From contig CM067075.1 in the NCBI GenBank assembly GCA_033980235.1, forward strand, positions 20,410,844 to 20,474,843: 64,000 nt of DNA, given 5' to 3'. How positions within the stretch are numbered: position 1 is the first letter of the stretch; every line of letters begins with the position of its first letter. The stretch comes from Diadema setosum (taxonomy: Eukaryota; Echinodermata; Echinoidea; Diadematoida; Diadematidae). A program made the position numbers and the translations under genes. Below the pieces are notes generated by a model. That model made no database searches and had not been told where the DNA came from. It was given only the letters and a program-made list of their open reading frames with translations. This document shows positions 48,001 through 59,512 of this stretch, piece by piece.

Positions 48001-50834
48001 TTGGCAGCGAAAGGTCCCGGAACTTGCAAGTGCAGCGTAAGTACACTTTTGTTGAGTATCTAACTCCATAGGCATTGGAACATGCGGCAAGTCACAATGG
48101 CGCTATGTCTAAACGTTCACCATCCTCTCCACTTGGTGACTTTTCTGTGAGCATGTGCTGAGGAAAGCTACGATATTTTACCGGCATACGATGACGTCAT
48201 ACTCACATAAAATTCCTGAGATTAGTTGCAGCTCAGTATTCCGAGATATCTACGATAGCAAAGCATAAACAATGGTTAGTTCTCATGTAGGTGGAGAGAG
48301 AACACCTGCAGGTGTATCAAAAAAGACCTTACTGCCATTGTAGTAGGCCTAGCAAGACACGAATTTGGAAATCTCACCTGTACGTCAACTTAGGTGATTT
48401 AAGATGAACTTTCAAACCCTAATATAAAATTATTTACCCAGCTTACAATCTTCTTTTTTGATGCCTTCCCGGGTATATCGGTTGACGCTCAACAATACAT
48501 TCACAGTTTGCTTATTTTTGAAGCAATACAAGTACAAAACAGTATAATCATGCTTTACCACACCAAGAACACCGAATCCTTGTTTTTTAATTATTGTCGT
48601 GTATTATGTATATAGATTTTTATTTTGATAAAGGTATGTTTATAATGCATGTATGAGCATTCATTATCATGTGTGTGTCTGTTTGTGTGAAGATAGTATA
48701 TCTCAATAAGAAGGAGTTATAATCATTCGATCGTCTGCCTTTCACCACGTGACAGACGCTCCAGCAGACGATATCATCTGGATCAAGATCGCTGACATCG
48801 AGGACGGACAAGGAGCCAATGGCCTGAGGATCAAGTGTCACGTCAACCCACGTGACCAGCCATTTCCACCAATGGAAACATACGAGATTGCAATTGATGA
48901 CGTCATCCAGTCATCTTCAAGCTCCCCTTCCGTGACCCTTGAGTCAATTCCGAGTAAATGCGTTGAAATCTCCTGCATCGGTATCAACGACATCGGTAGG
49001 ACGACCACTACAGAGACCTACTGTCCAAGAAGCGGTGGTAAGACAATAATCTGTGATAGCTAACCAGTTTTGTGTCATTGACATTAGAAAGCTTATGAAT
49101 CAATGTGGTGTCTTCTTTTTTGGCATCTTATTTTATTGATACACAAAGCACAGAAAAGGTTAAAGCTTCCAAATCCCCCTTTGATCATTACAAGAAAAAA
49201 ATCCATTTCACTTCGAATACACTTTATTGTTTCACCAAATTAAAAAAAAAACACTTTCATTTGAAATACACAAATTCATTTGAAGCTAGATCCATCTTAA
49301 CCGTCTACCAAATTACTTTAATTCCTGCTCTGATATGATAGTAGTATTTTTGTTGACAATTATTCCTTATTGGTGAATGATACATGAACATTAGTGGCGA
49401 CACGTCTTGGCAGTGCTAAAATAAAGAAAATGCTAACAGTGTTTAGTTGGTATTAATATGATCATCTGTTATAAATATAATATCAATACTTCTACAACAT
49501 GGAGAAGAGTGATTGTGCGTGAAATATTATGAGTGTCTCTGATACATTGTATTACATGCATGACTGCTTTTTAAGTGTTCAACGTATTGCTACTGAAACA
49601 AGTGCAATTGCTGTAAGGACTATCACTGACAATACATTTATTACTCCTTTAACGAGGATAACATTCATGACAAGTCTCACTTATGATTTTATGGTTATAA
49701 TTCGCCTAGAACTGATTTTCACCTTCCAGCGTTTTTTGTTTGTTTGTTTGTTTCTTTCTTTTTTGTTTTTTGTTTTTTGTATACCGCTGCTCGAAAATGC
49801 AATCTTTCTGGATGTTAAAGACACAACTGACGAGGGGAAAAAGTCAAAAGGACTGATTTTATGCTTGCTTTCTCAGGTCAAGCGCCCCCAGCGAGTGACA
49901 TTCTCTCCGTCAAGATCCAAGAGATCATTGGAGAAGGAGGTCAGGTCATTCTTGTCATCACGTGTGACGTTGGTCTTAATGACCAGCCGTTCCCAAACCT
50001 TCACACATACGCCATCGAAGTCGACAACGCCACGCTCTCCACGTCCAGCTACGCCTCAGCTGTCTTCAGACCACGCCCACACAACAGGTGCATCAATGTC
50101 ACGTGCTCGGGGACGAACGGGATTGGTTGGACCTTCAGCAGTAACGAGTACTGTCCGACTTTCGACTCAGAGAAAGGTATTATCTATTTCATTTACTGTT
50201 GTTGTTGTTTTTTTTTTTTTGCATAAAGCTGTCATGTTGTTTCCTGCAACCTAGAGAGAAAGCGTAAAAAATATGTATGAAATATGCCAGAAAGCATGGA
50301 TACATAACTGCCGACTTGACGCACGCCTGCAATTCATCTCTCTAATCACATTGAATGCATAATATGAAATTCTAAATATCACCATGGTGATACATGACAT
50401 TAAAAAGGCAAATGTTATGACGTATGTGTGGCATCATGGTCTGGGTTTGGTTGTTTAATCTTCGACTAGCGTTTTTTTTTTTTTTCCTGTGCATTCTGTC
50501 TTTAAAGATGGCGTCTTTTTTCTTTCATGTTTGGACCTGATTGCTTTACAGGTCAAATATAGTGTATGTGAGACACATGACATTTAAAAAAAAAGCAATG
50601 GACCTTGGTTGTTCAACCTTGGACAAACTTTTTTTCCCCTGTGTGTTTTGTCTTAATGATACCGTCTTTTTTTTTTCATTTCGGGTCTGGCTTACAGGTC
50701 CGATTGCTGGTCCTCGTCGTGGAGTTCTTCAGCAGCCGTCGACCACGTACGCCCTGCTCGTCGTCGTGTTGCTCATATCGATGATGACCTGTGCGACTGT
50801 GGTGATGAATAAGAGAAAAATCACCATCTTCTGA
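42006..50834 (+). CDS. SRCR/Ig type I membrane receptor, copy D (8 exons)
   Basis: Predicted exons: 42006-42066 signal peptide; 42482-42676 Ig first half; 45671-45757 Cys-rich; 46879-47187 SRCR; 47848-48036 Ig second half; 48756-49037 Ig1; 49877-50176 Ig2; 50698-50834 transmembrane. All internal exons are multiples of three with phase 1 borders and no internal stop, so D is the one copy here that looks fully intact. The assembled protein is about 510 residues: signal peptide, Ig half, Cys-rich linker, SRCR, Ig half, two Ig-like domains, membrane span, tail of nine residues. Inferred role: cell-surface recognition; partners for signalling would have to be separate proteins. Confidence 0.82.
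42482..42676 (+). CDS. Copy D exon 2: first half of an Ig domain
   Basis: 195 bases, phase 1-1. It encodes LEVPSPLRAGREDTAICSG and TWYLNGVQITDG, ending SRTIDIYDLSKR before donor CGAT|GTAGAA. Four codons longer than in copy B. Confidence 0.72.
45671..45757 (+). CDS. Copy D exon 3: Cys-rich mini-exon
   Basis: 87 bases, two codons fewer than in C. It encodes EADQVKEYNG then YYCSTCGQNACPGYAG; the three cysteines and the CPGYAG end are kept while the residues between differ from copy C. Confidence 0.55.
46879..47187 (+). CDS. Copy D exon 4: SRCR domain
   Basis: Length 309, acceptor GATTACAG, donor GTAAGT. VRLVGGSEEREG, GQWGTVCDDVW, CRELGYSSASAHFTQAHFG, IWLDEVACAG, and HDEDAGVRC. Eight cysteines as in the other copies. 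The frame stays open well past the donor, which is coincidental. Confidence 0.93.
47848..48036 (+). CDS. Copy D exon 5: second half of an Ig domain
   Basis: Length 189. NVRSNLTLTPTAADNGG then VLQCHLIGSERSRNLQV; keeps the Asp lost in copy C. Confidence 0.75.
48756..49037 (+). CDS. Copy D exon 6: Ig-like domain 1
   Basis: Length 282. Same as copy A apart from the early IADIED; carries CIGINDIG where B and C have CTGINDIG. Confidence 0.8.
49877..50176 (+). CDS. Copy D exon 7: Ig-like domain 2
   Basis: Length 300. It differs from copy A by SDILSVKI for SNILSIKI, TCDVGLND for TCHVGLND and FSSNEYC for FTSHEYC. Loss of the His in CHV is unique to this copy. Confidence 0.8.
50698..50834 (+). CDS. 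Copy D exon 8: transmembrane segment and tail
   Basis: Acceptor GGCTTACAG; stop TGA at 50832. Stalk GPRRGVLQQPS, span as in copy A, tail NKRKITIF. The duplicated upstream acceptor (50551) would here lead into an almost immediate TAG. Confidence 0.82.
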
Positions 50835-50932
50835 AGTTGTAGAGTCTTTTCGATCTTTTATTTTCTACTTCCTGTTTTGTTTTGTTTTGTGATTTTTTAA
50901 AGTTTTTTTTCTTGTTTTCTTGTTTTATTTTA

Positions 50933-50964
<32 letters not shown>

Positions 50965-51653
50965 TTTATTTATGATTTATTTATTTTTTATTTATTTACT
51001 TATTTTTTTTTTGGGGGGGGGGGGGCTTTTCCTGCTTGTTCATTTGTTTTATTTTTTTCTGAGAAGAGGGCTGGACAGGACAAATTTAGCTGCACTATCG
51101 CTGGTCTACCGTGGGGGTCCAGTTTGATATGAGGCGGACCACTTCACCGGGTTTATTATGGACCCTGCTTTTTGCAATAAATGAATATGGCGTGTTTTTT
51201 TTTTTTTCCACGTGCACGAGTTGTGACACTCTCACACACGGGAGCTCCATACTAGGGACAGAGTGTTTTTGCCTATACACACAACATTGCTCAGATAGAC
51301 TCTCGATTCGAACCCGTGTCATATGGATTGGAAGGCAGACGCTCTTATTTATATGTAGCGTCGTAATCTTTTCTTTCTTCCTCTTGTTCTTCTTCTGCTT
51401 CCTCTATTTATCTTTATTTGTCGTTCGAATCTTCGTCATTTTTCTTTCCCTTCGATTCTTTGCCAGTTAGCCTTGTTTAGATGCATGCCCTTATATGCCG
51501 ATCAGTATCTGCATTGAAATACATGTAATTGCAAAGCTGCAGAGCTAAGGTGAAAGATTTCTGGACTAAAAGATTTATCTGATACTTGCTGGAGGGGCGG
51601 GAAAAATAGACAAATGTGTTGCTATGTGAATAGTTTTTATCATGGACAGTAAT

Positions 51654-51656
<3 letters not shown>

Positions 51657-51726
<70 letters not shown>
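51657..51726. repeat. (TA)n microsatellite
   Basis: About 35 TA units, absent from the otherwise matching place in the A flank (about 3465), so a recent expansion. Confidence 0.95.
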
Positions 51727-51729
<3 letters not shown>

Positions 51730-53037
51730 GAAAGTGTCCCCGTGAGTGTTAAACAGTGATGTCCTAATAACAATAACTAAGAAGAAATGGCAATTCAAGG
51801 TCGCTGAGTTTGTTTGTTTTTTACTGCACTTTGTGTTGTTTGCTAATGAAGTCCCAATAACAATTATTGAACAATCACTGTTGAACTTCAGAGCGTATGA
51901 CTTCCTAAAATTTTACCTGTATTATATCTGAACACTTGGAGGGGATTAGGCATGGACACCATAAAGGTATCTTCAAATATGTCTCTCGACTGTACTAACA
52001 CACATTTTTTTTTAAATCTTTTTCTGTTCATTTAGATGGAGCTTAAAAAGAATAAATCATGGTCTAATGTGCAAGTGTGTCATTTCGTCCAACAAAAACA
52101 ACCACTGCACTGACGGCTGTGACAGTACGGTAGTCAAGTGCATAGGCCATATACTGGTATTTATTTCATTCATCCAAAACCACACATACGTGTACTTAAA
52201 CATTAGAAAAGACGGAAGTGTATATTATCTACAAAATGTACAATGAACTCGAACGCGCGCAGCAATCAATGACAGTGTCCCGTGTATAGTTAAATGTTGT
52301 GTCTTACAATCAAAATAGTGTATTTCTTTTACATCAAAGTGACTTGTTATTCATATAAACATATCCCATATCTAAAAAAAAAAATCATTTCATTTGTTGT
52401 TGTTTTTTTATTGGTCTCGATCTAAAACTTGGCAAATACATGACGAAGAATATGCGACTACCACATCAAAGTGCACACTTTAAAGGCAAATTAAGTCGTC
52501 AAGATGGCGAAAATGAAAACCATTACTCAATCTTGTACATAACGTAACGACATTGAATGCATGTGGATTGGTCATAACAACAGGTATATCTACGAGGAAG
52601 GATCTTTATATATCTCGTTTACTTTTGGGGATTAGATAGTAATTCAGTTCTACTTTATTCATTGCTGAAGGAAGAGACCTTTAGTCAGTGACACCAAAAC
52701 AATTACGTGAAATTTTCCTTCATAAATTTCGTGATTTACAAGTGTAAAAAGGAAATTGCTTAGCTTTCATCTTTGCTTAGCGTTCTAAAGCAATGAAAAA
52801 GAATAAAATAATTCAGTTTAGAGTGTTTATGTTTTAGCCTTAATGCAGTAGGATATAGGATTGTCATGGTAAAAAGAAAAGATGCAATAAAGATTTCTTT
52901 TGAAGATTGACAATCACGTATATCAACGCTACTATACCTTGTCTGATTTTATGATTGAATGTGTTTAATACCTCCGCCGGTATACAGATGAAACCTATAC
53001 TGCTAGCGGAGATTATGTTTTCTGTTCCGTATGTTTC

Positions 53038-53079
<42 letters not shown>

Positions 53080-53092
53080 AGTCTGTCAGTCT
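53038..53092. repeat. (GTCT)n microsatellite
   Basis: Tetranucleotide run; the A-flank counterpart (4803-4840) is short and imperfect. Confidence 0.85.
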
Positions 53093-53960
53093 CTGTATAT
53101 ATGATAATTCAACGACGCGTGTGCTTTTAATGAAGTAAGAAAGAAACGACTGAATTTGGGGTCATTATAATAGGTCAAATGTCATTGGGTCATTAAGAAC
53201 ATGAAATAAGCTCAATCTCCCAATAACTAAAGAACGGATGATCGATCGGATTTGTAATAATTTGAGGGAGAAATACGTATAAGAGGAAGTGACTGACGTA
53301 AGATCTAGAGTTTGTATGCATGTCCGTATGTGTAATTTCGTGAACGTGCGTACGCATGGAATCTTGCGCTTGTTTTGTTTGTTTGTTTGTTTCATTTTCC
53401 ATCTGAGAAGAATGGTTCGATAGCCCATTTTAAGCTAGCTGGTCTTCAATGGGGGCCAGATGGATGTGAAGCGGGACCACTTCACCGGATTATGTATGAT
53501 ACAGGTGAATAATGAATAACTATATGTTATGCAAACTACTGCATTTCTTAGGATGTAAATGTATAATTATATTCAATGTGATGCTCATGTGGAATAGTTT
53601 GACTGTAGAGAATGGCATGGATGTATAAAAGGATGCTGTGTATGACATGTATGTTGTAATTAATGTATCGTATTTAAGACTGTTTTCGTGTATGATATGC
53701 CAACATTCAATGTGCGTGACATAGATTTTTGTTAATTGCATACATTCATTTTTTAGTGTGTAAATTGTAGTTGAATAGAACGAATACATACATTTACTAT
53801 TTTTTCATAATTATCATAGTACTCATGTACAAGACGTATACACATTGTCAAGCGCAAAGAGAAATTTATACGCATCATTATCAGCTATTCGTAAAAGTAA
53901 ATACACTCAGGTAGATCTTGAGCAAATTTTCTCCAATTGTGTTGTTAGTGTTTACAAACA

Positions 53961-55240
53961 TGAAAGTGACTTCACCCCTCTCCCCCCCCCCCCCCCACAC
54001 ACACTCAGGGGTTAGCCATACACACTATGATTCTTCGAGATTCCTGTTCGTTAGGATTTTGACCCCCTATCACGGGCTTTTAGAAGGGAAGCCATCAAAG
54101 TTCCCCCCCCCCCCATTTCATAACAGGCTTTTGGAAAGGAGGCCAGCAAAATTGTCCCCCTTTCACGTGGTTCTGGAAGGGAAGTTGTAGCAAAACTACC
54201 CCCTAGATGAAGGAAGAGTGCTGAGGTGAAAACTGTCCACAATTTACGCACCTGCATGGACATGAATATATCATTTTAGGGATATTGTGTGTTGCTGTTT
54301 TTTCGAAACTTTGCCCAGCTAAGAAAAAAAACATTAAAAAGTGCGACACTTTTTGCTTTATGCTCATGTATGGTGCCAGTGAAAACAAGTGTTTTATATC
54401 AATGGAAAGCTTAGGAGATGTGCAATGTGATTCAATGAAAAAAAAAAATCTAAATTCCAAACTTTTGCCTGAAACCGTTGTCGCCGGTCACAAAAATGAC
54501 CTTGCTCAACCTGACCTGACCTGACCTGACCATAGAGGCGTGCTCGCCTAGCTAATATTGGTACCTTCTGACTCTGATCAAGGAGGTTCAAGAGATGGAG
54601 TCAGAACAGCGTAATTCCCTTTGAACCTATGTTTGATGCCACCACTCGAAAATACCTAAAGTAGGGGGCCCTATTAGTGCCAAGATGGATCTGCCTCACA
54701 GATCTAGACAGGCAGACAATAAGGATTCAGGGCCCATTGTATTATGACCAATCACTCTCTACTAGGAAGATCATACTTTATGATGGTAATTACTTTTCGT
54801 CATCCCTACTTAGAAAGTATGACCTGTACACAATGGAAAAGACACGGGGATGCTGAAATCAAAATCAAAATCACTCCACTGTGACATGGGTGGACACTAT
54901 TTTGACTTAAAAATATCAAATTATAAGGAACTTGTGCTGTGAAGTTCCAATTTTAGGGCCTACTATTATTTACATTAAATGTCGGAGTTAACCTGAAAAG
55001 GGATAATCTCGGCTTTCCAGGAGGGTATAATTTCAAACACTTTCACAAAATACAGCTCCGATTTACACTTGTGCACATAGTATTATTTCTGGACGGGATT
55101 GACTTTTGTTTTTTTATGCTTTATCATTTTTTTAGGTGAAGTTTCATTTTCGTTTAATATTTGGATTAATATACGAGCAAAAGATACCCAATATCATGTT
55201 AGCGTTAAAAATGAATCTTCAAATTGCTTAGAAAGATGGC
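53961..55240. other. Unique DNA after the array, no gene seen
   Basis: C-rich tracts at 53985 and 54103, a TGACC run at 54517-54531 and otherwise unremarkable AT-rich DNA. No exon with convincing borders or known domain was found. Confidence 0.4.
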
Positions 55241-55243
55241 GGC

Positions 55244-55676
55244 ATCAAAGACATAAATGCACCTGTGGAATTCGTTTGTGCATCCATACAAAATTGACAG
55301 CTGATGATTGCTGGCATGGATAATAATGTCAGTCACAGTCAGTGCAATAGTGTTGCTCCTTAGGAGCAACACTATTGCACTGACTGACATTATTATCCAT
55401 GCCAGCAATCATCAGCTGTCAGTTGTTAGGAGCAACACTTACTATTGCACTGACTGACATTATTATCCATGCCAGCAATCATCAGCTGTCAGTTGTTAGG
55501 AGCAACACTTACTATTGCACTGACAACACTATTGCACAGTGCAATAGTGTTGCTCCTTAGGAGCAACACTATTGCACTGACTGACTGACATTATTATCCA
55601 TGCCAGCAATCATCAGCGGCTGTCAGTTTTGTATGGATGCACAAACGAATTCCACAGGTGCATTTATGTCTTTGAT
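55244..55676. repeat. Foldback element with an internal 70-base tandem repeat
   Basis: The outer arms start ATCAAAGACATAAATGCACC (55244) and end with the exact inverse (55676), pairing over more than 100 bases through TGGAATTCGTTTGTGC and GACAGCTGATGATTGCTGGC. Inside, a 70-base unit starting TGACTGACATTATTATCC repeats exactly at 55381 and 55451, and two palindromes centred at GCTCCTTAGGAGC (about 55361 and 55561) have arms of about 20 bases. No open frame. Confidence 0.8.
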
Positions 55677-55920
55677 CATAAGTTTCAAGTTTCAAGTTTC
55701 AAGTTTATTCAAAGTTTCCACAATACAAAAATTACATAAGAACAATAATATATAACAAGGAATACATTGTTGAATATGTGATTAAATATGTGATGCAAAT
55801 TGTTTGCATATGTTTCAAGAGATGGTCATATGACCATCATTTGTTTCAAGAGATTTGTTTCAAGAGATTTGTTTGATCATTTGTTTCAAGAGATGGTCAT
55901 ATGACCATCTCTTGAATCTC
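55676..55920. repeat. AAGTTTC runs and a perfect 30-base palindrome
   Basis: AAGTTTC repeats at 55680-55706 are followed by AT-rich DNA and by three or more TTTGTTTCAAGAGAT units. At 55886-55915 the sequence TCAAGAGATGGTCAT is followed directly by its exact reverse complement. Confidence 0.7.
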
Positions 55921-56752
55921 CGGACCTTGGACCTTGCCTGGACCTTGCTCTGGTCGAGCGCCCTCTAATGGCTTATTCATGACTGATTTTCCACACAACT
56001 GACGTACGGATGCGTATACAACATACACAACAGATTGCAAACATTGATGCAATGCAACATCCCCCACGACACAAACGTATCATCACGTATCACTGTTACC
56101 CTACTACACAACGAACCTACAGGTAAAATATAGGATCGTGTTTTAACAATTTCCGATGTATTGTAAACTCGTAGCCCCAGTTGCCATGGCGTGTATCTTT
56201 TAGTCTTGTTTTTCTGAGTCATTGTTGTTCGAAAATACTGATTTGATTACAGATAGATCTAGCTAGTTGTGACTCAGTGAGGGCAGCTTTCATAATCTAT
56301 CTAGTGTTGTCCCACATACTACCTTCTGTGTAACGTTAAGATATGTGAATTTAAATGGTTTTAAAGTAGACTCTGGGTTCTAGAACCTTTTGGATATACT
56401 GAATTGTAAAAGGACAATGCTAGGGTGTAGTGGATGCGAAAATGAGGAATAATTTGTGGCACCTTAACTAGTCTAGACACAGCTCAGTCGTAAAAACACA
56501 ACTAGATCACTACAGCTACGGCACGCACGGCGTCAGGTGTGGGGCTACCTACGCAAACTACGTACGATTGTAGGTATAGCGAGGTGCCCGCACCTCGTCA
56601 GGGGCGCGAATACCGTCACTAGTACCCCGCTTAACATAGCGTGCAGAATCTAGACTCTGTAGTAGTGCATACTGTACAGTTACAACAATTTGTAAACAGG
56701 TTTGTTGTGAACAGGAGTTCCCTGTATACATTGTATACTGAATTGAACTCCT

Positions 56753-56874
56753 GGGGGCCTGTCTTATAAAGACTTGTGATAGAAATCAATCACAAGTTTT
56801 GTGTGTGCTGCAATGCAAGTTGCGATTGATTTGGGGACTTGTGACCGATTTGAAGGCTTTATAAGACGGGGCCC
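56753..56874. mobile_element. Short MITE with GGGGCC..TCTTATAAAG ends
   Basis: The left end GGGGGCCTGTCTTATAAAGAC is inverted at the right as CTTTATAAGACGGGGCCC, and the inner ACTTGTGA and CACAAG words also pair. About 122 bases, non-coding. Confidence 0.65.
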
Positions 56875-58905
56875 TGGATGTAGTATTTCTGTTAAAGGAT
56901 GGTGAACGAGACATTAATATCAAGAAAATCATACAAAAGAAGGTGTCAAAGCAGAGGGAAATGTCTGTTAAAACAGATTTTTTATGTGACTTTTTAAAAT
57001 ATATTCGTACCACTGAAAAATCGCGAGTTAAAACTGACTGATTTACTTCACTGATTTTCGCTCCAGAACGGCCGTCTTTTTCGGGGCCCTAAAATATGAC
57101 GTCATGACATGGACGAACGTACCCTTTACGATCGAGTGTGCAGCACTAGCTAGCTCTACATCGAGTCCGCCATTCATAAAGCACGTAGTTCTTTGTGAGC
57201 AGATGCAATACAATACTGTACCCTGCCTTGCCTGTCTTTAGTCGCTTCTGCTTTATCGGCAGAAACAGCAGGGTAAAATGTACCATTATTTAAAAAAAGA
57301 AGAAGAGATGAATGAATAAATAAATAAATAAATAAATAAATAATAGCCATAATAATACTAATAATATAGTCTGAAGCAACGTCAGTAGCGAACCGCCAAG
57401 TCCCCGCCGGAGAGCTAGTTTGGTGTGTATGGTAGCCCCACTACGTATCGACCACATTCTTTTAAACAGACCGCCTATAATTCGCGCACTGAACACTTAG
57501 TACGCACTTCGTCTGCGCGCAAAGCACATAAAAATGGATCGGCTTTGAATGTAGATGAGGATGGTGTGGGAAAACGCGATAATTCACTGTTCATTAATGG
57601 TTTTAATCAAGGACAAAATTTCGAATGAATATTTTCACCGAATCGTAATGACATCACAATGTAATGTCTATGGAAGTTCCTAAAAAGCTTCGTTGACGTT
57701 TTCTACAACACGGTGTTCAATACAACTCGGTTTGCGTGCATTGTCAATGCAAAAAACAGCGGTCGATCCTGATAACGCGATTTACCGCGGGGAGCTGAAA
57801 CGAGGCCACGCTAGTTCGTCGGCGACATTTTTGCACTGAAACTTCGAATCGAAAAGGGAACAACGGCATTTGATAGAGCTGGATTTTCTCAATCATGTAG
57901 GTCAAGTTTTTTACGTGAATTTCAGTGTTAAATATTCTTATCAAGCAAATAAACATTAGGCGGTCGATGAGTAGTAGGTCCAACCCTACATATGGTGTAG
58001 GCTACTCCACTACGTAGATCCTTACGTTAGCTAGATCAGAGTTCTTGTTCTACCGTAACGTTAGGCTCTACTACTGTACTAACTAGGCCTATTAAACGGT
58101 TACTATAAGCCGTTTAAGAGTAGAGACTGAGGCGCGAAAGCGCAAGTAGAAATTTAAAAAGGTATACTTCATGGTAATTCGAAGGAAGATGGATTCAATA
58201 AGTGAAATTATAACTCACTTTTGCTTGATAGAGTAAACAAGACACGTACAGATACCTCGGTGCACTCAGGCCATCGCCCGCGGCGGCGTGATACAGAGCG
58301 TAGCTTAGGTGCAAAGTTAGCTAGCGGTAGCGTATCACATCAGCGAGCGCAGGGCTGATTCGTCCATGTCATGACGTCATAATTTTGGTCACCAAAATTT
58401 CGCCATCTGATCGGGTTCAGGTGGTCTAAAAAGGGCCTCAAAACACCATCTCTCAATCGTTCTAAAGACATTTTCACCTTCTGAAAGTTAACTATTCATA
58501 TTCCTAGAGACTTAAGCTTTGCAGAAATATATAAATCACTTTGTTTATGAATACCGACATTTTTTTCTTGTTCACCATACTTTAACTGTATTCATGAATT
58601 GGGCTTTGAAGTACAATGTACATACACTTTGTATAATAATGATATATTTGCCTGGCGTCATTACTGCTGAATATTCCTGTCGACCTCCATTTGATTTTAT
58701 GGTAAATCATGTTTCCACCATATGCACCATCCTGCTTGCAGAGAACCTTTGGCACAGCACACTTGTCTCCATAGTGCACACACATTACCAAGAATCCCCA
58801 CCATCAGCTAGAGTGATATCATCAAGAGGGCATGCCAACCACCCACTTTGTGACCATAGGAATACCAACCCAAGTGCATGCTTGATCAACAGGTGACAAA
58901 ATAAG

Positions 58906-58971
58906 AATAATAATAATAATAATAATATTAATAATAATAATAATAATAATAATGATTATAGTAATACTAAT

Positions 58972-59017
<46 letters not shown>
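58906..59017. repeat. (AAT)n microsatellite, interrupted
   Basis: More than 100 bases of AAT units with a few substitutions in the middle. Confidence 0.93.
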
Positions 59018-59512
59018 TAATTCAATGTATTTATTAGGCGCTTAATACGGATCTCTTTCTCATCACTGTTCCTACAATGTACTTAGGAGTTTGTGTGATG
59101 GTGATGGTGGTGGTAGTGTGTGGGTGTGTTACTTGTAGGTTGGGGTAGGGAGGGGCTAGATAAAATTGAAATCCTGTACATTCTGTACTACACATTTTTT
59201 ACATTCACATAGATGCATTATTACAGATAGCGAGGGTCAGCTGTACATGTAATGTTTGACCCACTTCCCTTGGTTTGACAATGGACAAGGTACAGTGTTG
59301 TCCTGCTGCTGTGGCATCTTCAAAAGGTGGCTATAAAGTGACTTTTATAATTATGATAATACACTTTATATTGCCTGATTTTGCTCATGTGTTGCATAGC
59401 AGCAAATTATGAAAGAGATTCAAGAAAGTAATTTCATAATTTCTCTCAATATATCCCTGCATTATAATCATATAAATATAATTTCAGGAAGTGACTATCT
59501 GTGTCTTTGGTA

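Larger units (their letters stand above)
48301..53840. repeat. Segmental duplication shared with 1-5700
   Basis: Partner of the duplication at the window start. Parallel similarity fades near 53840-53960, where both diverge from each other and D enters unique flanking DNA with C-rich tracts; this marks the downstream end of the array. Confidence 0.8.
50835..53960. other. Copy D downstream flank
   Basis: No gene found. It contains ATTT-rich and poly-G tracts, a headless SINE copy (51075-51345), a long TA tract (51657-51726), a GTCT run (53038-53092) and a SINE body fragment (53400-53495). Confidence 0.6.
55921..59512. other. Intergenic region, no gene recognised
   Basis: Somewhat richer in GC and CpG between 56470 and 58400 than the array, which may mark a promoter area, but I see no exon with conserved domains. 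It holds an inverted-repeat element (56753-56874), an ATTT run (57317-57344) and the long AAT tract (58906-59017). Confidence 0.4.

Noticed and set aside
55381..55520. Regular direct repeats resembling a CRISPR array
   Set aside because: Contiguous 70-base tandem copies without unique spacers in a eukaryotic foldback element.
57425..57628. Small open frame in the GC-richer intergenic region
   Set aside because: No recognisable domain, splice pattern or second copy; open length is within chance expectation.
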